The notes: generated from the letters alone by a model not told the origin. Positions 1 to 8,448 are shown, counted from the stretch's first letter. The stretch: DNA of 64,000 nucleotides from Oceanobacillus jordanicus (GCF_022095695.1 NZ_JAIFZM010000001.1:390681-454680); one strand, 5' to 3'. Translations and numbers: made by a program.

Positions 1-19
1 GCTAGAAATTAAATGTAAA

Positions 20-67
20 CCGTACGAGATCGAATACCTTCTTAATTCGATTGCTCGTGCGGTTTTT
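20..67 (+). terminator. Terminator-like hairpin at window start
   Basis: A long imperfect stem, CCGTACGAGATCGAAT pairing with ATTCGATTGCTCGTGCGG, is followed by a run of five T. It reads as an intrinsic terminator for a plus-strand gene lying before the window. It sits just outside the presumed right end of the IS605 element. Confidence 0.6.
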
Positions 68-72
68 GTCTA

Positions 73-215
73 AGTGAACTGCTCCCACCACTTCCCACCC
101 TTATGGGTTGCTTGAAGTGGGGGCTTCTTGGGTAATCATCACTTTTGGTAGCTGACGAAATAGACCAAGCTAACCCTCTTGTTCCAAGAGTTTGTATTTT
201 CATTAGGTAGTTGCT
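73..215 (-). ncRNA. Candidate omega-RNA (reRNA) of TnpB
   Basis: In IS605 elements the 3' end of tnpB and the right end are transcribed as the guide RNA of TnpB, with the guide taken from the flanking DNA. Here the 130 bases after the tnpB stop contain a strong hairpin (87–120 on the plus strand) close to the predicted right end, the expected place for the scaffold. The RNA and its 5' limit are inferred from the family; nothing here shows transcription. Confidence 0.5.
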
Positions 216-1315
216 AACAAGCGAATGCCTTCTTTTTTGATATTACGTGCTGCATTATAATCTCTATCCAGATTTAGTCCACACGAACAAGTGTATATCC
301 TCACTTCCATAGGCATTGGTTGGGTCTTTCCGCAACTTGAACACGTTTTGGTAGATGGGAACCATTTGTCAATTTTGATAAGGTGTTTCCCTTGTTCTTT
401 GAGTTTGTACTGTAAGAATGAAGTGAACATTCCCCATCCATTATCAGCAACGCTTTTACCAAATTTAAGTGCTTGTGCCATTCCTTTCATGTCTAAATCT
501 TCAATTACGACAGCATCAAATTTAGAAACTAACGCCTTTGATTTATAGTGCAGAAAGTTCTTCCGTTGATTTGCTACTTTCTCTTGAATCTTAGCTACTC
601 GAATACGCTGTTTATTCCAATTTGAAGAGCCTTTCTTTTTACGGGAAAGTTTACGTTGTTCTTTTGCTAATTTTTCAAGCATTAGTCGATAAAATTTAGG
701 GTAATTGGCTTTCTCACCCTCGCTATCGACAAACAACCCATCCATCGCAAAATCTAATCCCACCACTTTTTCAATTTCTTTGCTTTCTATCTCCTTCTCA
801 TATTCTGTAAGAATAGAAATATAGTATTTTCCTGATGCACTCATAGATACGGTACAAGATTTTATTTTGTATTCTAATGGTATCTTTCTATGTTGTTTCA
901 TTTTAAGGCTTTTCAATTTAGGTAATTTGATATGACCATCCAACAACTGAATATTTCCATTAACGACATTCGTTGTGTAGCTTTGTTTATGTCGTTTACT
1001 TTTGAATCTCGGAAATCGAGCATTTCCTTTGAAAAAGGCTTTATATGCCTTATCTAAATTTAATTGTGCGTTTGCCAACGCTAAAGAATCCACTTCTTTT
1101 AGCCATTCGTATTCTTTTTTGAATTTAGCAGGAGTAGGATGTTTTACCTTTTTCCATTCTTCTTTATTCTCTTTTAAGGTTTCATACGTTTCTTTTCGTT
1201 CTGCTAACATTTTATTATAAACAAAGCGAACACAACCAAAGGTCTTTCGTATAACGAATTCCTGTTCTTTTGTTGGAAAAAGTCGAAACTTATATGCTTT
1301 ATGTTGTTTAGCCAT
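203..1315 (-). CDS. tnpB: RNA-guided endonuclease TnpB (IS605 OrfB)
   Basis: This 370-residue protein is a TnpB, the transposon-encoded relative of Cas12 that cuts DNA at sites matching its omega-RNA and helps the element persist. The RuvC catalytic acids are all visible: Asp188 in VVGLDFAMDG, Glu272 in VVIEDLDMKG, and Asp352 in LDRDYNAARNI. A zinc ribbon lies between the last two, with Cys325, Cys328, Cys343 and Cys345. The N-terminal half holds the usual helix-turn-helix and OrfB domain, starting from KAYKFRLFPT. The length is close to that of active homologues. It lies 10 bp after tnpA on the same strand, so the two are probably co-transcribed. There is no sign of truncation or a lost catalytic residue. 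Confidence 0.95.
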   Translation of the reverse strand: MAKQHKAYKFRLFPTKEQEFVIRKTFGCVRFVYNKMLAERKETYETLKENKEEWKKVKHPTPAKFKKEYEWLKEVDSLALANAQLNLDKAYKAFFKGNARFPRFKSKRHKQSYTTNVVNGNIQLLDGHIKLPKLKSLKMKQHRKIPLEYKIKSCTVSMSASGKYYISILTEYEKEIESKEIEKVVGLDFAMDGLFVDSEGEKANYPKFYRLMLEKLAKEQRKLSRKKKGSSNWNKQRIRVAKIQEKVANQRKNFLHYKSKALVSKFDAVVIEDLDMKGMAQALKFGKSVADNGWGMFTSFLQYKLKEQGKHLIKIDKWFPSTKTCSSCGKTQPMPMEVRIYTCSCGLNLDRDYNAARNIKKEGIRLLATT

Positions 1316-1325
1316 ATCAAATACC

Positions 1326-1724
1326 TCACTTTATCCCTTGATTTTCAATGTATTTTTTCACCACTTCAATAGGAGAACCACCAGTCGTTAACAAACAAAA
1401 ACTTCTTGACCAAAACATTTCTTTCCATAACTTTTTACGAACATGAGGAAAGTCCTTCTTGATAAGTCTTGAACTGGCACTTTTATAGGCATTGATAAAT
1501 TTCGATAATTCACTGTTGGGTTGTGCTTTGAACAAAATATGAACATGGTCCATATCGTGGTTCCATTCCACCAATGTAATATTATATTTTTCACATAAAG
1601 ACACAAATTTATCTTTAGCATAGTCTGAAATCGTATCATCTACTACTTTTCTTCGATATTTCACAACTAACACAAGGTGGTAATGCATTAAGAATACTGA
1701 ATGATTATTGCTGTCTAATTTCAT
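1326..1724 (-). CDS. tnpA: IS200/IS605 transposase TnpA (Y1 HUH)
   Basis: This 132-residue protein is a single-strand DNA transposase of the Y1 HUH family. The HUH pair is seen as His60 and His62 in DMDHVHILF, and the nucleophilic tyrosine is Tyr125 in KKYIENQ. The length is normal for the family, so excision and insertion by single-strand circle formation should be possible. A good minus-strand promoter precedes it: TATAAT lies in the sequence complementary to ATTATA near 1756–1761, and a GGAATGA ribosome-binding site precedes the ATG. It is followed closely by tnpB. Confidence 0.95.
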   Translation of the reverse strand: MKLDSNNHSVFLMHYHLVLVVKYRRKVVDDTISDYAKDKFVSLCEKYNITLVEWNHDMDHVHILFKAQPNSELSKFINAYKSASSRLIKKDFPHVRKKLWKEMFWSRSFCLLTTGGSPIEVVKKYIENQGIK

Positions 1725-1820
1725 TGTATATCATTCCTTATACTTTATACGACTGATTATACCATGTTAAGGGAAAAGCTAGAAGAAAAGGCCTCTGGGC
1801 TATCGCCCAAACGAAATTCA

Positions 1821-1870
1821 TCTCCCCCTTACCGTTGGGATATGCCCTTCACACGCTTGAAGAAGGGAGA
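1821..1870. other. Subterminal hairpin at the tnpA-proximal IS end
   Basis: The arms TCTCCCCCTT and AAGAAGGGAGA can pair around a GC-poor loop, about 100 bp upstream of tnpA. A smaller hairpin, GGGC-TATC-GCCC, lies next to it at about 1798–1809. Such subterminal hairpins are the recognition structures of IS200/IS605 transposases. Confidence 0.6.
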
Positions 1871-1956
1871 CTTCTTTCGTAAATACGTTAAAGTACTACA
1901 TTTAATGTATTTTTCTCTCATTCCCTTTTAGCCATTTTGACAATGAAATTAATCCC

Positions 1957-1985
1957 TTGACACTTTGTATGATGCATTGTATCTT
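1957..1985 (+). promoter_or_regulatory. Probable sigma-A promoter of tcyP
   Basis: TTGACA at 1957–1962 is followed after 17 bp by TATCTT at 1980–1985. The -35 box is perfect and the -10 box matches at four of six bases. It lies about 150 bp before the tcyP start, leaving a leader that carries two palindromes. Confidence 0.5.
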
Positions 1986-2060
1986 ATTAAAGCATACTAT
2001 TTTTATCGGAATTATATATAATATAACGTACGATAGAAGATCCGTCTGCATAGACTGGAT

Positions 2061-2097
2061 TTAGGTAATTACCTAACTACATACATATCGTAGTTAG
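2061..2097. promoter_or_regulatory. Overlapping palindromes in the tcyP leader
   Basis: A perfect 16-bp palindrome, TTAGGTAATTACCTAA (2061–2076), overlaps a second inverted repeat, CTAACTAC (2073–2080) with GTAGTTAG (2090–2097). The two RNA hairpins would share four bases and exclude each other. No T run follows, so this is not a terminator. It could be an operator or a leader switch for the cystine transporter; the regulator is unknown. Confidence 0.4.
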
Positions 2098-2133
2098 AGG
2101 ATAACTAAAACAGGAGGAAAAGGAGGCAACAAA

Positions 2134-3528
2134 ATGGATGTTTTATATATTGTATTAAACATTGTCGTGTTATTAGCAATCATCGGTTTACTTATTTGGA
2201 TGCAAAAAAAGCATTTTTCTTTTACAAAACGCGTATTTACTGGTTTGGGATTAGGAATAGTGCTAGGTACGGTGTTGCAATTAATTTATGGTGCTGGCTC
2301 AGAGGTGCTTACCGAAACAACGGGTTGGTACAGTATTGTAGGTAGTGGTTATGTACGATTACTAATGATGATCGTTGTTCCACTCGTTATGGTTTCCATC
2401 ATTCAGTCGATTATTAATCTGGAAAAAACAGCAGAGCTTGGTAAAATGTCTGCTTGGATAATCGGGACTTTAATTTCTTTAACAATGGTTGCAGCATTGG
2501 TCGGAATTTTAACAGCTACAGTTTTTGATCTTAGTGCTGAACAAATTGAAGCAGGTCAGGCAGAGAGTGAACGTGGTTCTATGCTTGAGGATAGGCTAGG
2601 TGATGTAGAGGCCCAGTCAACTCCAGATAAGATTCTTAACTTTATCCCATCAAATATCTTCCTTGATATGACAGGGGAGCGTTCCACTTCCGTTATTGCA
2701 GTGGTAATCTTCTCACTTATTGTGGGAATTGCAGTGCTCGGGGTAAGAAGAAAGAATCCGGAACAGGCAGAAACATTTACTAAAATTGTAAACTCATTTT
2801 ACGCAGTCGTTATGCGTATCGTTACACTGATCTTACGACTTACGCCATTTGGTATTCTTGCATTAATGGCAAATACGGTGGCAAGTACAGACTTTGCTGG
2901 AATAATAGAATTAGGTAAATTTGTGATAGCTTCTTATGTTGCATTGGCTGTCATGTTCATCATTCATCTCGTACTTGTAGGTGTATTCGGCTTAAATCCA
3001 ATGGTTTATTTACGAAAAGTAATACCTGTATTAGGATTTGCCTTCACGTCTCGTTCAAGTGCTGGTACGATTCCATTAAATATTCAGGCTCAACGAAACT
3101 CGCTTGGTGTAAATGAAGGTGTGGCAAACATGTCAGCATCCTTCGGGGCAACAATGGGGCAAAATGGTTGTGCTGGTGTATATCCTGCCATGCTTGCTGT
3201 TATGATTGCGCCGACTGTGGGAATTGATCCATTAGATCCAATGTTCATTCTACAGCTTGTGTTAATTATAGGTATTAGTTCATTTGGTATCGCTGGAGTT
3301 GGTGGTGGTGCAACCTTTGCAGCACTAATTGTACTATCTTCTATGAATATGCCTGTTGCGCTTGCTGGTTTGTTAATTTCTGTAGAGGCCTTAATTGATA
3401 TGGGTCGTACAGCGCTTAACGTTAACGGTGCAATGGTTTCTGGAACGATTACTTCACGAATCATGAAAACTTTAAACCTTAAAACGTACAATGATAAAAC
3501 CGCAATTGAAGAAAACACATCATTGTAA
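2134..3528 (+). CDS. tcyP: Sodium/dicarboxylate-type L-cystine transporter TcyP
   Basis: This 464-residue membrane protein belongs to the DAACS symporter family and closely resembles B. subtilis TcyP, which imports L-cystine. Sequence features include an N-terminal membrane segment, the stretch GSGYVRLLMMIVVPLVMVSI, and the serine-rich re-entrant loop FTSRSSAGTIPLNIQ typical of this symporter class. The later ASFGATMGQNGC motif matches the second re-entrant loop. Length is normal. The start has a strong AGGAGG-type site (GGAGGAAAAGGAGG). The gene is monocistronic, with its own promoter and a terminator at 3560. Sulfur-dependent control is likely by analogy but no CymR-type box was identified with confidence. 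Confidence 0.93.
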   Translation: MDVLYIVLNIVVLLAIIGLLIWMQKKHFSFTKRVFTGLGLGIVLGTVLQLIYGAGSEVLTETTGWYSIVGSGYVRLLMMIVVPLVMVSIIQSIINLEKTAELGKMSAWIIGTLISLTMVAALVGILTATVFDLSAEQIEAGQAESERGSMLEDRLGDVEAQSTPDKILNFIPSNIFLDMTGERSTSVIAVVIFSLIVGIAVLGVRRKNPEQAETFTKIVNSFYAVVMRIVTLILRLTPFGILALMANTVASTDFAGIIELGKFVIASYVALAVMFIIHLVLVGVFGLNPMVYLRKVIPVLGFAFTSRSSAGTIPLNIQAQRNSLGVNEGVANMSASFGATMGQNGCAGVYPAMLAVMIAPTVGIDPLDPMFILQLVLIIGISSFGIAGVGGGATFAALIVLSSMNMPVALAGLLISVEALIDMGRTALNVNGAMVSGTITSRIMKTLNLKTYNDKTAIEENTSL

Positions 3529-3559
3529 TATAAAAACTGTTAAGTAAATTTAAAGCGAG

Positions 3560-3601
3560 AGCCGAAAGATCATTACGAATGGTCTTTCGGCTTTATTTAT
3601 T
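3560..3601 (+). terminator. Terminator of tcyP
   Basis: AGCCGAAAGATC and GGTCTTTCGGCT form a stable stem (3560–3592) with one G·U pair, followed by a T-rich tail. Confidence 0.85.
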
Positions 3602-3602
3602 T

Positions 3603-3721
3603 CACATTAGGAAAGTATAAAATTTTAGCTAGGAAGCAATAACGACGTAGTTAAAATTTTGAAGTCCCAAGTATAAGAAAAACGAATACATTGCTAAAAG
3701 ACGAGCGAATGCGAGTTTTTC
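3603..3721 (+). repeat. Dispersed structured repeat R1, copy 1
   Basis: This 119-bp sequence shares an ordered set of blocks with 47778–47891 and 58097–58214: CAC(A/G)TTAGGAAAGT, TTTAGCT, GTAGT, AAGTATAAG, and a closing hairpin that ends in GTTTTTC. It can fold as AAAATTTTAGCTA with TAGTTAAAATTTT, then AAAAAC…CATT with AATG…GTTTTT. It fills the gap between tcyP and the 3' end of ligD. On the minus strand its second hairpin is followed by T residues and could end ligD transcripts. Confidence 0.75.
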
Positions 3722-3724
3722 TAA

Positions 3725-5527
3725 TCAGGTAAACAATGTAAGAATCGATTCAGTTTGTTGTTCCTGCTTGGCAAGTTGATAATTGGAAAAAGGGCAACCA
3801 AGTTCTTTTACGCGTCCCGGAACATTGTTTATCGTAAATTGCTCGGGTGATAGCCCATCCTTGACCTCATTCCAAAAGAGGGGAGTGGCAACGGTCGCCT
3901 CTGCTGTTTTACGTGTAGAGTATGGCGCAATTATGGTCTTATCTTTTCCATGCTGAACATAATCAATGTATAGACGCCCGCCACGATTTTTCTTCATTCT
4001 CTCCGTAGTAAAGCTTTTTGGTTGGGCTTTTTCAATTGTCCAGGCCATTGCCTGTGTAAAAAGGGCAGTCTGTTCATAAGACATACTTTTCTCAGGAAGC
4101 GGAATGTAAATCTGAAGCCCTTTGTTTCCAGATGTTTTTACAAACGATATCAAGTTAAGCTGATCAAGTAGTTCTTTAAGTAAGCTAGCTGCTTCAATGG
4201 CAAGCGGAAAACTATTTCGATCTGGTGGGTCCAAATCAAACACAATTTCAGCAGGATATTCTGAAGCCCGTTTTTGAAACGGGATATGGTATTCTACCGT
4301 GCCATGATTGGCGTACCACATGAGTGAATCAAGCCCTTCACAAGTTAGGAGAAATTCATTATCCCCAGCGGGTATTCGCTCTATAAAATCAGGCGCGTAT
4401 TCTGGAAGGTGTTTTTGGTAAAAGAAATCCTCCTCCACGCCATCAGGGGACCGAATGATCGTTAAGGCTCGCTCCTTTAAGAAGGGGAGCATATAAGGCG
4501 AAATCTCCCTTACATATGTGAGCAAATCCCCTTTTGTATATCCTGGTTTAGGCCAAAAGGTCTTATCCGTGTTCGTCAGTTCGATCGTTTCAGGGAGCAT
4601 TGCCATGTCCAGTTTTAATCGTTTTCTCGTCATTGCAGAAGGTTGCTCAAGTGGGAGAAGGGAAGCGAAGGCCGGTTCGCGAAGCTCATTTTTGTATAAA
4701 TCTAAACTGTGAATCTGGGCACAAATAGCTGGCGGGAGATGATAGAAAGCACCTCTCTTTTCGCCATTTGTAAGAAACAATTCTTTCAATGTGCGAAAAT
4801 CTGTTTCTCTCAGTCCATGGGCACATTTCCCAATTTCGGTTACATCGTCCTCCTCTTGATATATACCAATGGAAAAGTAGTTATTTTGTGAATCGTATGT
4901 GGTAAGAAATCCATGCAGCTTTCGCCAATTTTTAATTTTATACCAATCACGATGGCTTTTTCCGACTTGATACGTGCTATTTTTTCGTTTTGCAATCAGT
5001 CCTTCCCCTTTATGGTCAAAAAGAATATCCCATAGTTGCTTTGGATTAGAATGAGCGGGAACGTAGGAAAGTGTCTTGCCTTTGCCTATCTGCTTAAAAA
5101 CAGTAGCAAGGGTTTCCTTTCGCTTCATTAGCGGTTCCTTCTCTATTGAAGTCCCATGCAGACCAAGGATATCAAATGCGAGGAAAGAAGCTGGTCGCTG
5201 TTCTGCAGCCTGCTTTATCCTTGTGGGGTCTTTTAATCGACCTCGTTGTTGAACAAGCGCAAAATTTGTCTGGTAATCAGTATTTAATACGACAAGTTCC
5301 CCGTCTAGAATGAGTGGGAGAAAATTAGCGACAGTTGACTCATGCTTTAAGCAAAATTCTACAATTTCAGGAAAGCTGTCTGTCAGATTTTTTCCGTTTT
5401 TACTTGTTAGTCGAATCCTGTCCTTCTCCCAATGTATCACACAACGAAAACCATCATATTTTATCTCATACAGCCATTCTTCGCCTGTTGGTATATCTGA
5501 GCTTGCTATCGGTTTCATTACGGCCAT
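3725..5527 (-). CDS. ligD: Bacterial NHEJ DNA ligase LigD (ligase–polymerase)
   Basis: This 600-residue enzyme seals double-strand breaks with Ku in non-homologous end joining. The ATP-dependent ligase domain comes first, with the adenylated lysine at Lys23 in YEIKYDGFRC. The primase-like polymerase domain fills the C-terminal half; its metal-binding acids are Asp431 and Asp433 in FDLDPPD, with a further Asp near 522 in LYIDY. There is no N-terminal phosphoesterase domain. This is the two-domain Bacillus arrangement (about 610 residues in B. subtilis LigD), not the three-domain form of mycobacteria. The start follows AGAGGGG at a good spacing. It is divergent from ku, so the 276-bp gap between them should hold both promoters; that gap contains a 158-bp repeat. 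In B. subtilis the pair acts in spores. Confidence 0.95.
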   Translation of the reverse strand: MAVMKPIASSDIPTGEEWLYEIKYDGFRCVIHWEKDRIRLTSKNGKNLTDSFPEIVEFCLKHESTVANFLPLILDGELVVLNTDYQTNFALVQQRGRLKDPTRIKQAAEQRPASFLAFDILGLHGTSIEKEPLMKRKETLATVFKQIGKGKTLSYVPAHSNPKQLWDILFDHKGEGLIAKRKNSTYQVGKSHRDWYKIKNWRKLHGFLTTYDSQNNYFSIGIYQEEDDVTEIGKCAHGLRETDFRTLKELFLTNGEKRGAFYHLPPAICAQIHSLDLYKNELREPAFASLLPLEQPSAMTRKRLKLDMAMLPETIELTNTDKTFWPKPGYTKGDLLTYVREISPYMLPFLKERALTIIRSPDGVEEDFFYQKHLPEYAPDFIERIPAGDNEFLLTCEGLDSLMWYANHGTVEYHIPFQKRASEYPAEIVFDLDPPDRNSFPLAIEAASLLKELLDQLNLISFVKTSGNKGLQIYIPLPEKSMSYEQTALFTQAMAWTIEKAQPKSFTTERMKKNRGGRLYIDYVQHGKDKTIIAPYSTRKTAEATVATPLFWNEVKDGLSPEQFTINNVPGRVKELGCPFSNYQLAKQEQQTESILTLFT

Positions 5528-5562
5528 TTTCCCAACCCCTCTTTCCTAATGGATGAATGCTT

Positions 5563-5720
5563 TTTATCTCGGTGCAACCGTCCGTAAGACTCCCACTTCA
5601 AAACATGAAGTGAAACCCTTAGTTTTTAGTGGGACAACGGACGCTAACACCCCGATTCGTTCAACTAACAATCAATGGGGGAAGAATGAAAACCCCTGCT
5701 GATTGAAGTTTCACTTTATA
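5563..5720 (+). repeat. Modular structured repeat R2, copy A (full length)
   Basis: This 158-bp element runs from TTTATCTCGGTGCAAC to TTTCACTTTATA. It has two predicted folds. The first has CGTCCGT (5579–5585) pairing with ACGGACG (5637–5643) and CCCACT (5592–5597) with AGTGGG (5628–5633). The second has CAATCA…GGGG pairing with CCCC…TGATTG at about 5669–5705. A second full copy lies at 6676 and shortened inverted copies lie at 20791 and 24273. It occupies most of the ligD–ku divergent promoter region. Confidence 0.8.
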
Positions 5721-5803
5721 GCTTTCGTTTTCCACTGGAAAAACATACAGTTTGGATAAAACGTTACAACTTCCGGCAAACTAGTGAAAAAGGAGGAATT
5801 CGG

Positions 5804-6658
5804 ATGCACACCATGTGGAAAGGTACTATAAGCTTCGGGTTAGTAAATATTCCTGTCAAAATGCATGCTGCAACAGAGAACAAGGATGTAAGGCTTCGTC
5901 AGTTACACAAGGAATGCCAATCACCAATTAAGTATGAAAAAGTTTGCCCAATATGTGATAAGCCAATTGAGCAAGAAGAGATCGTGAAGGCTTACGAGTA
6001 TGCAAAAAATAAATTTGTTGTTCTTGATGAAGAAGATTTAGCAGCATTGCAGAAAGAGCAAGAGGATAAAGCGGTGGAGATTGTCGACTTTGTAAAATTA
6101 GAGGAAATTGATCCCATTTATTTTGAAAAAAGCTATTACCTATCCCCGAATGAAGGGGGCACTAAGGCATATAGTCTGTTACGGAATGCGTTAGAGGAAA
6201 CAGGTAAGATTGGGGTAGCTAAAATGATTATTCGATCTAAAGAACAGCTGGCTGTAATTCGTGTTTACCAAAATACCTTGGTCGCAGAGACCATTCATTA
6301 TCCAGACGAGGTAAGGAATGTAGCGGATGTGCCGAATGTTCCTGAGGCATCAGCTAATTCGGAAAAAGAGCTGGATACTGCCAAAATGCTTATTGAGCAA
6401 CTAACAACAGTATTTGAACCAGAAAAATATACAGATGAGTATCGCACAGCCCTGATGGAGCTTATTGAACAGAAGAAAAATAATGAAGAAACGACAACTC
6501 CGGTTGCAACGGAGAAAGGTAAGCCTACAACGGAGGGTGCAACGAATTTGATGGACGCCTTGCAGGCATCACTTGATCGTGCAAAACAGGATAAACCAAA
6601 ACCAAAGCAACCGACCAAGAAAGTAAAGAGTACGACCAAAAAGAAAACTGCGACATAA
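5804..6658 (+). CDS. ku: Non-homologous end-joining protein Ku
   Basis: This 284-residue protein is a bacterial Ku, which binds DNA ends as a homodimer and recruits LigD. It opens with the typical HTMWKGTISFGLVNIPVKM and continues with the Ku core barrel (LHKECQSPIKYEKVCPICDK, then FVVLDEEDL). The last 60 residues are rich in lysine and threonine (KPKPKQPTKKVKSTTKKK), the basic tail that helps Ku thread along DNA. Length is normal for B. subtilis YkoV. The start follows AAGGAGG at 8 bp. It is divergent from ligD and lies between two same-direction copies of the R2 repeat. A CATACAG at 5744 recalls the -10 box of sporulation sigma factors, but no matching -35 was found. Confidence 0.96.
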   Translation: MHTMWKGTISFGLVNIPVKMHAATENKDVRLRQLHKECQSPIKYEKVCPICDKPIEQEEIVKAYEYAKNKFVVLDEEDLAALQKEQEDKAVEIVDFVKLEEIDPIYFEKSYYLSPNEGGTKAYSLLRNALEETGKIGVAKMIIRSKEQLAVIRVYQNTLVAETIHYPDEVRNVADVPNVPEASANSEKELDTAKMLIEQLTTVFEPEKYTDEYRTALMELIEQKKNNEETTTPVATEKGKPTTEGATNLMDALQASLDRAKQDKPKPKQPTKKVKSTTKKKTAT

Positions 6659-6675
6659 AAATACGGTTTGTTCTA

Positions 6676-6832
6676 TTTATCCCGGTGCAACCGTCCGTAA
6701 GACTCACCCTTCAAACATGAAGTGAAACCGTGATGTTTAAGTGGGAGTAAACGGACGCTAACTCCCCGATTCGTTCAACTAACAATCAGTGAGGGAAGGA
6801 TATAAACCCCACTGATTGAAGGTTCACTTTAT
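6676..6832 (+). repeat. Modular structured repeat R2, copy B (full length)
   Basis: This 157-bp copy has the same direction and order of blocks as copy A, starting 18 bp after the ku stop. Its inner stems have changed sequence while still pairing in part, for example CAATCAGTG with CACTGATTG. Its last bases form part of a perfect 20-bp palindrome (6822–6841, GTTCACTTTATAAAGTGAAC). ku is therefore bracketed by two direct copies. Confidence 0.8.
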
Positions 6833-6894
6833 AAAGTGAACAATTTAATAAAAGAATCTAGGGTACTGCATACTTATCGCTACGAAAAATACAA

Positions 6895-6992
6895 GCTTTC
6901 CGTGGGCACGGCCTCAGCCTCCTCAGAAGCAAAAAACGCTTCTTCCGGGGTCTTCAAACTCGTGCTCTTCCCACTGGAGTCTTATATTTTCC
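6895..6992 (+). repeat. Bacillaceae-type dispersed repeat (GGGCACGG family), copy 1
   Basis: The stretch begins GCTTTCCGTGGGCACGGCCT and continues through CCTCAGAAGC and CGCTTCTTCCGGGGTCTTC to CCCACTGGAGTC. It matches an intergenic repeat I recall as very common in Bacillus genomes. An inverted copy lies at 63266–63370. No coding potential is seen. Confidence 0.7.
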
Positions 6993-7034
6993 TCCGCTAA
7001 TTAATGCGTCTCGTATCCATAATGTTATAAAAAG

Positions 7035-7068
7035 TTCCGGACGTATTTAATAAATTCGTCCGGTTTTT
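7035..7068 (+). terminator. Intrinsic terminator before the acyltransferase gene
   Basis: CCGGACG (7037–7043) pairs with CGTCCGG (7057–7063), with an AT-rich inner stem and five T after it. It would stop read-through from ku and the repeats. Confidence 0.75.
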
Positions 7069-7306
7069 GCTTTACCGATACTCCAATTTCCCAGGCCTTT
7101 TAATTCTAGCTTAGCAAGAACGTGAGAAGGTACTTTTGAAAATGTGGCAAATTACACCATGATCATTACAGTTTGAAGGCTTTTTTGCAAAACATTTACA
7201 TGCTCCTAACAACTACATAAAATCGGCGGCCAACCTATATATTTTTATAGAAAAAGAGGTAAAGTGAAATATGCAACCTTAATTTAACTATTAGAGGATG
7301 AGAGAT

Positions 7307-8293
7307 ATGGAAAGAAATGCCTTTTTTGATAATGCGAAGGTCGTTTTAATTTTCTTCGTTGTATTCGGCCACATGATACAACCTTTCGTAGATGGATCAA
7401 GAGAAATGAGCACATTATATTCTTGGATTTACACCTTTCATATGCCTGCGTTCATTTTAATGTCTGGCTTTTTTGCTAAAGGCGCAGGGAACTTCAGTTA
7501 TATTATAAATCTAGTTAAGAAGCTGCTCGTGCCGTACTTGATTTTTCAAGTATTGTACACCGGCTATTATTTCTTAATAGGGAAATCAGGATGGCAGACA
7601 GATCTTTTTAGTCCCCACTGGGCGTTATGGTTTTTGTTTAGCTTATTCAGTTGGCATCTTTTATTATATTGGTTTAAAAAAATGCCTCCATTGTTAAGTA
7701 TTGCAATTGCTTTGCAAATTGGTTTAATCATTGGGTACTTTGGCGAAATTGGTCATACCTTTAGCCTGTCAAGAACCTTTGTATTCTTCCCGTTTTTCTT
7801 AATCGGTTACTTTTTGACTGAAAAGCAGATCATGCTTTTAAAACATAAAAGTGTTAAAATAGCTTCTCTTGTTATTATGAGTGCTGTTTTTCTAAGTATT
7901 TACTTTATGCCAGAGTTTAACTCGGGCTGGCTTCTTGCTTCTAAATCATATGGTGATCTAGGAATGGCAGAGTATGGGGGACTTGCTCGCTTGCTAGTTT
8001 ATATTACGGCAGCTATCATGGTCGTCAGTGTGTTGGCATGGATTCCTAAAGCACACTATAACTGGACGAAATTAGGTGCACGTACATTGTATGTATACCT
8101 ACTGCACGGCTTTTTCATCCAGTATTTTCGTCAGGCAGACGTGTTTCAGATTAACGGACTGCATGATTTTCTTGGATTAGCAGCATTATCACTGGGTCTC
8201 GTCTTTCTACTTTCAAGTAGACCAATCCTGGGATTATGGCAGCCAGTAATAGAAGGAAAAGCATCCATTCTAAAACAAAATCTGAAAACGTAA
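7307..8293 (+). CDS. Acyltransferase family 3 membrane protein
   Basis: This roughly 328-residue protein belongs to the acyltransferase-3 (OafA/YkrP-like) family, membrane enzymes that O-acetylate cell-surface sugars or polymers. It begins ERNAFFDNAKVVLIFFVVFGH, with the conserved early histidine (FGH) of the family, and continues with HMPAFILMSGFFAKG, another family hallmark. About ten hydrophobic segments follow. I chose the ATG at 7307, since GAGG at 7294–7297 is well spaced for it and would abut the upstream ATG at 7298. The substrate is unknown. It stands alone, between terminators at 7035 and 8411. Confidence 0.85.
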   Translation: MERNAFFDNAKVVLIFFVVFGHMIQPFVDGSREMSTLYSWIYTFHMPAFILMSGFFAKGAGNFSYIINLVKKLLVPYLIFQVLYTGYYFLIGKSGWQTDLFSPHWALWFLFSLFSWHLLLYWFKKMPPLLSIAIALQIGLIIGYFGEIGHTFSLSRTFVFFPFFLIGYFLTEKQIMLLKHKSVKIASLVIMSAVFLSIYFMPEFNSGWLLASKSYGDLGMAEYGGLARLLVYITAAIMVVSVLAWIPKAHYNWTKLGARTLYVYLLHGFFIQYFRQADVFQINGLHDFLGLAALSLGLVFLLSSRPILGLWQPVIEGKASILKQNLKT

Positions 8294-8410
8294 GTTTCCC
8301 TGAAACTAGGGAAAACGTCTCATTTATACAAAGAGTAAGCTATTTTAGTCAAATGAACGAAACAAATTCTCGATTAAAACGTATATATATGATACCCCCT
8401 TTTAATATAA

Positions 8411-8443
8411 AAAACAGACGGCCATTTAACGGCCGTCTGTTTT
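8411..8443. terminator. Bidirectional terminator between convergent genes
   Basis: AAAACAGACGGCC and GGCCGTCTGTTTT form a perfect 13-bp stem with a 7-base loop. A and T tracts on both sides let it serve the acyltransferase gene and the convergent YjiH-type gene. Confidence 0.9.
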
Positions 8444-8448
8444 GCTGT

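Larger units (their letters stand above)
73..1880 (-). mobile_element. IS200/IS605-family insertion sequence (tnpA + tnpB)
   Basis: The element carries a Y1 (HUH) transposase and a TnpB nuclease, both on the minus strand with tnpA first. On the tnpB side a hairpin at 87–120 (CCACTTC pairing with GAAGTGG) lies before a minus-strand AGTTCAC at about 73–80. On the tnpA side a long hairpin at 1821–1870 (TCTCCC pairing with GGGAGA) closes the other end. Subterminal hairpins in place of inverted repeats are what TnpA of this family recognises. The exact ends are estimates, because the family makes no target duplication. Both proteins look full length, so the copy may be active. Confidence 0.85.

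Noticed and set aside
3090..3518. Long frame on the minus strand opposite tcyP
   Set aside because: It is a shadow of the strongly supported tcyP frame, with low-complexity translation.
5720..5750. Sporulation sigma-G promoter for ku
   Set aside because: CATACAG resembles a -10 box, but the region 18 bp upstream has no GTTTA- or TGAATA-like word.
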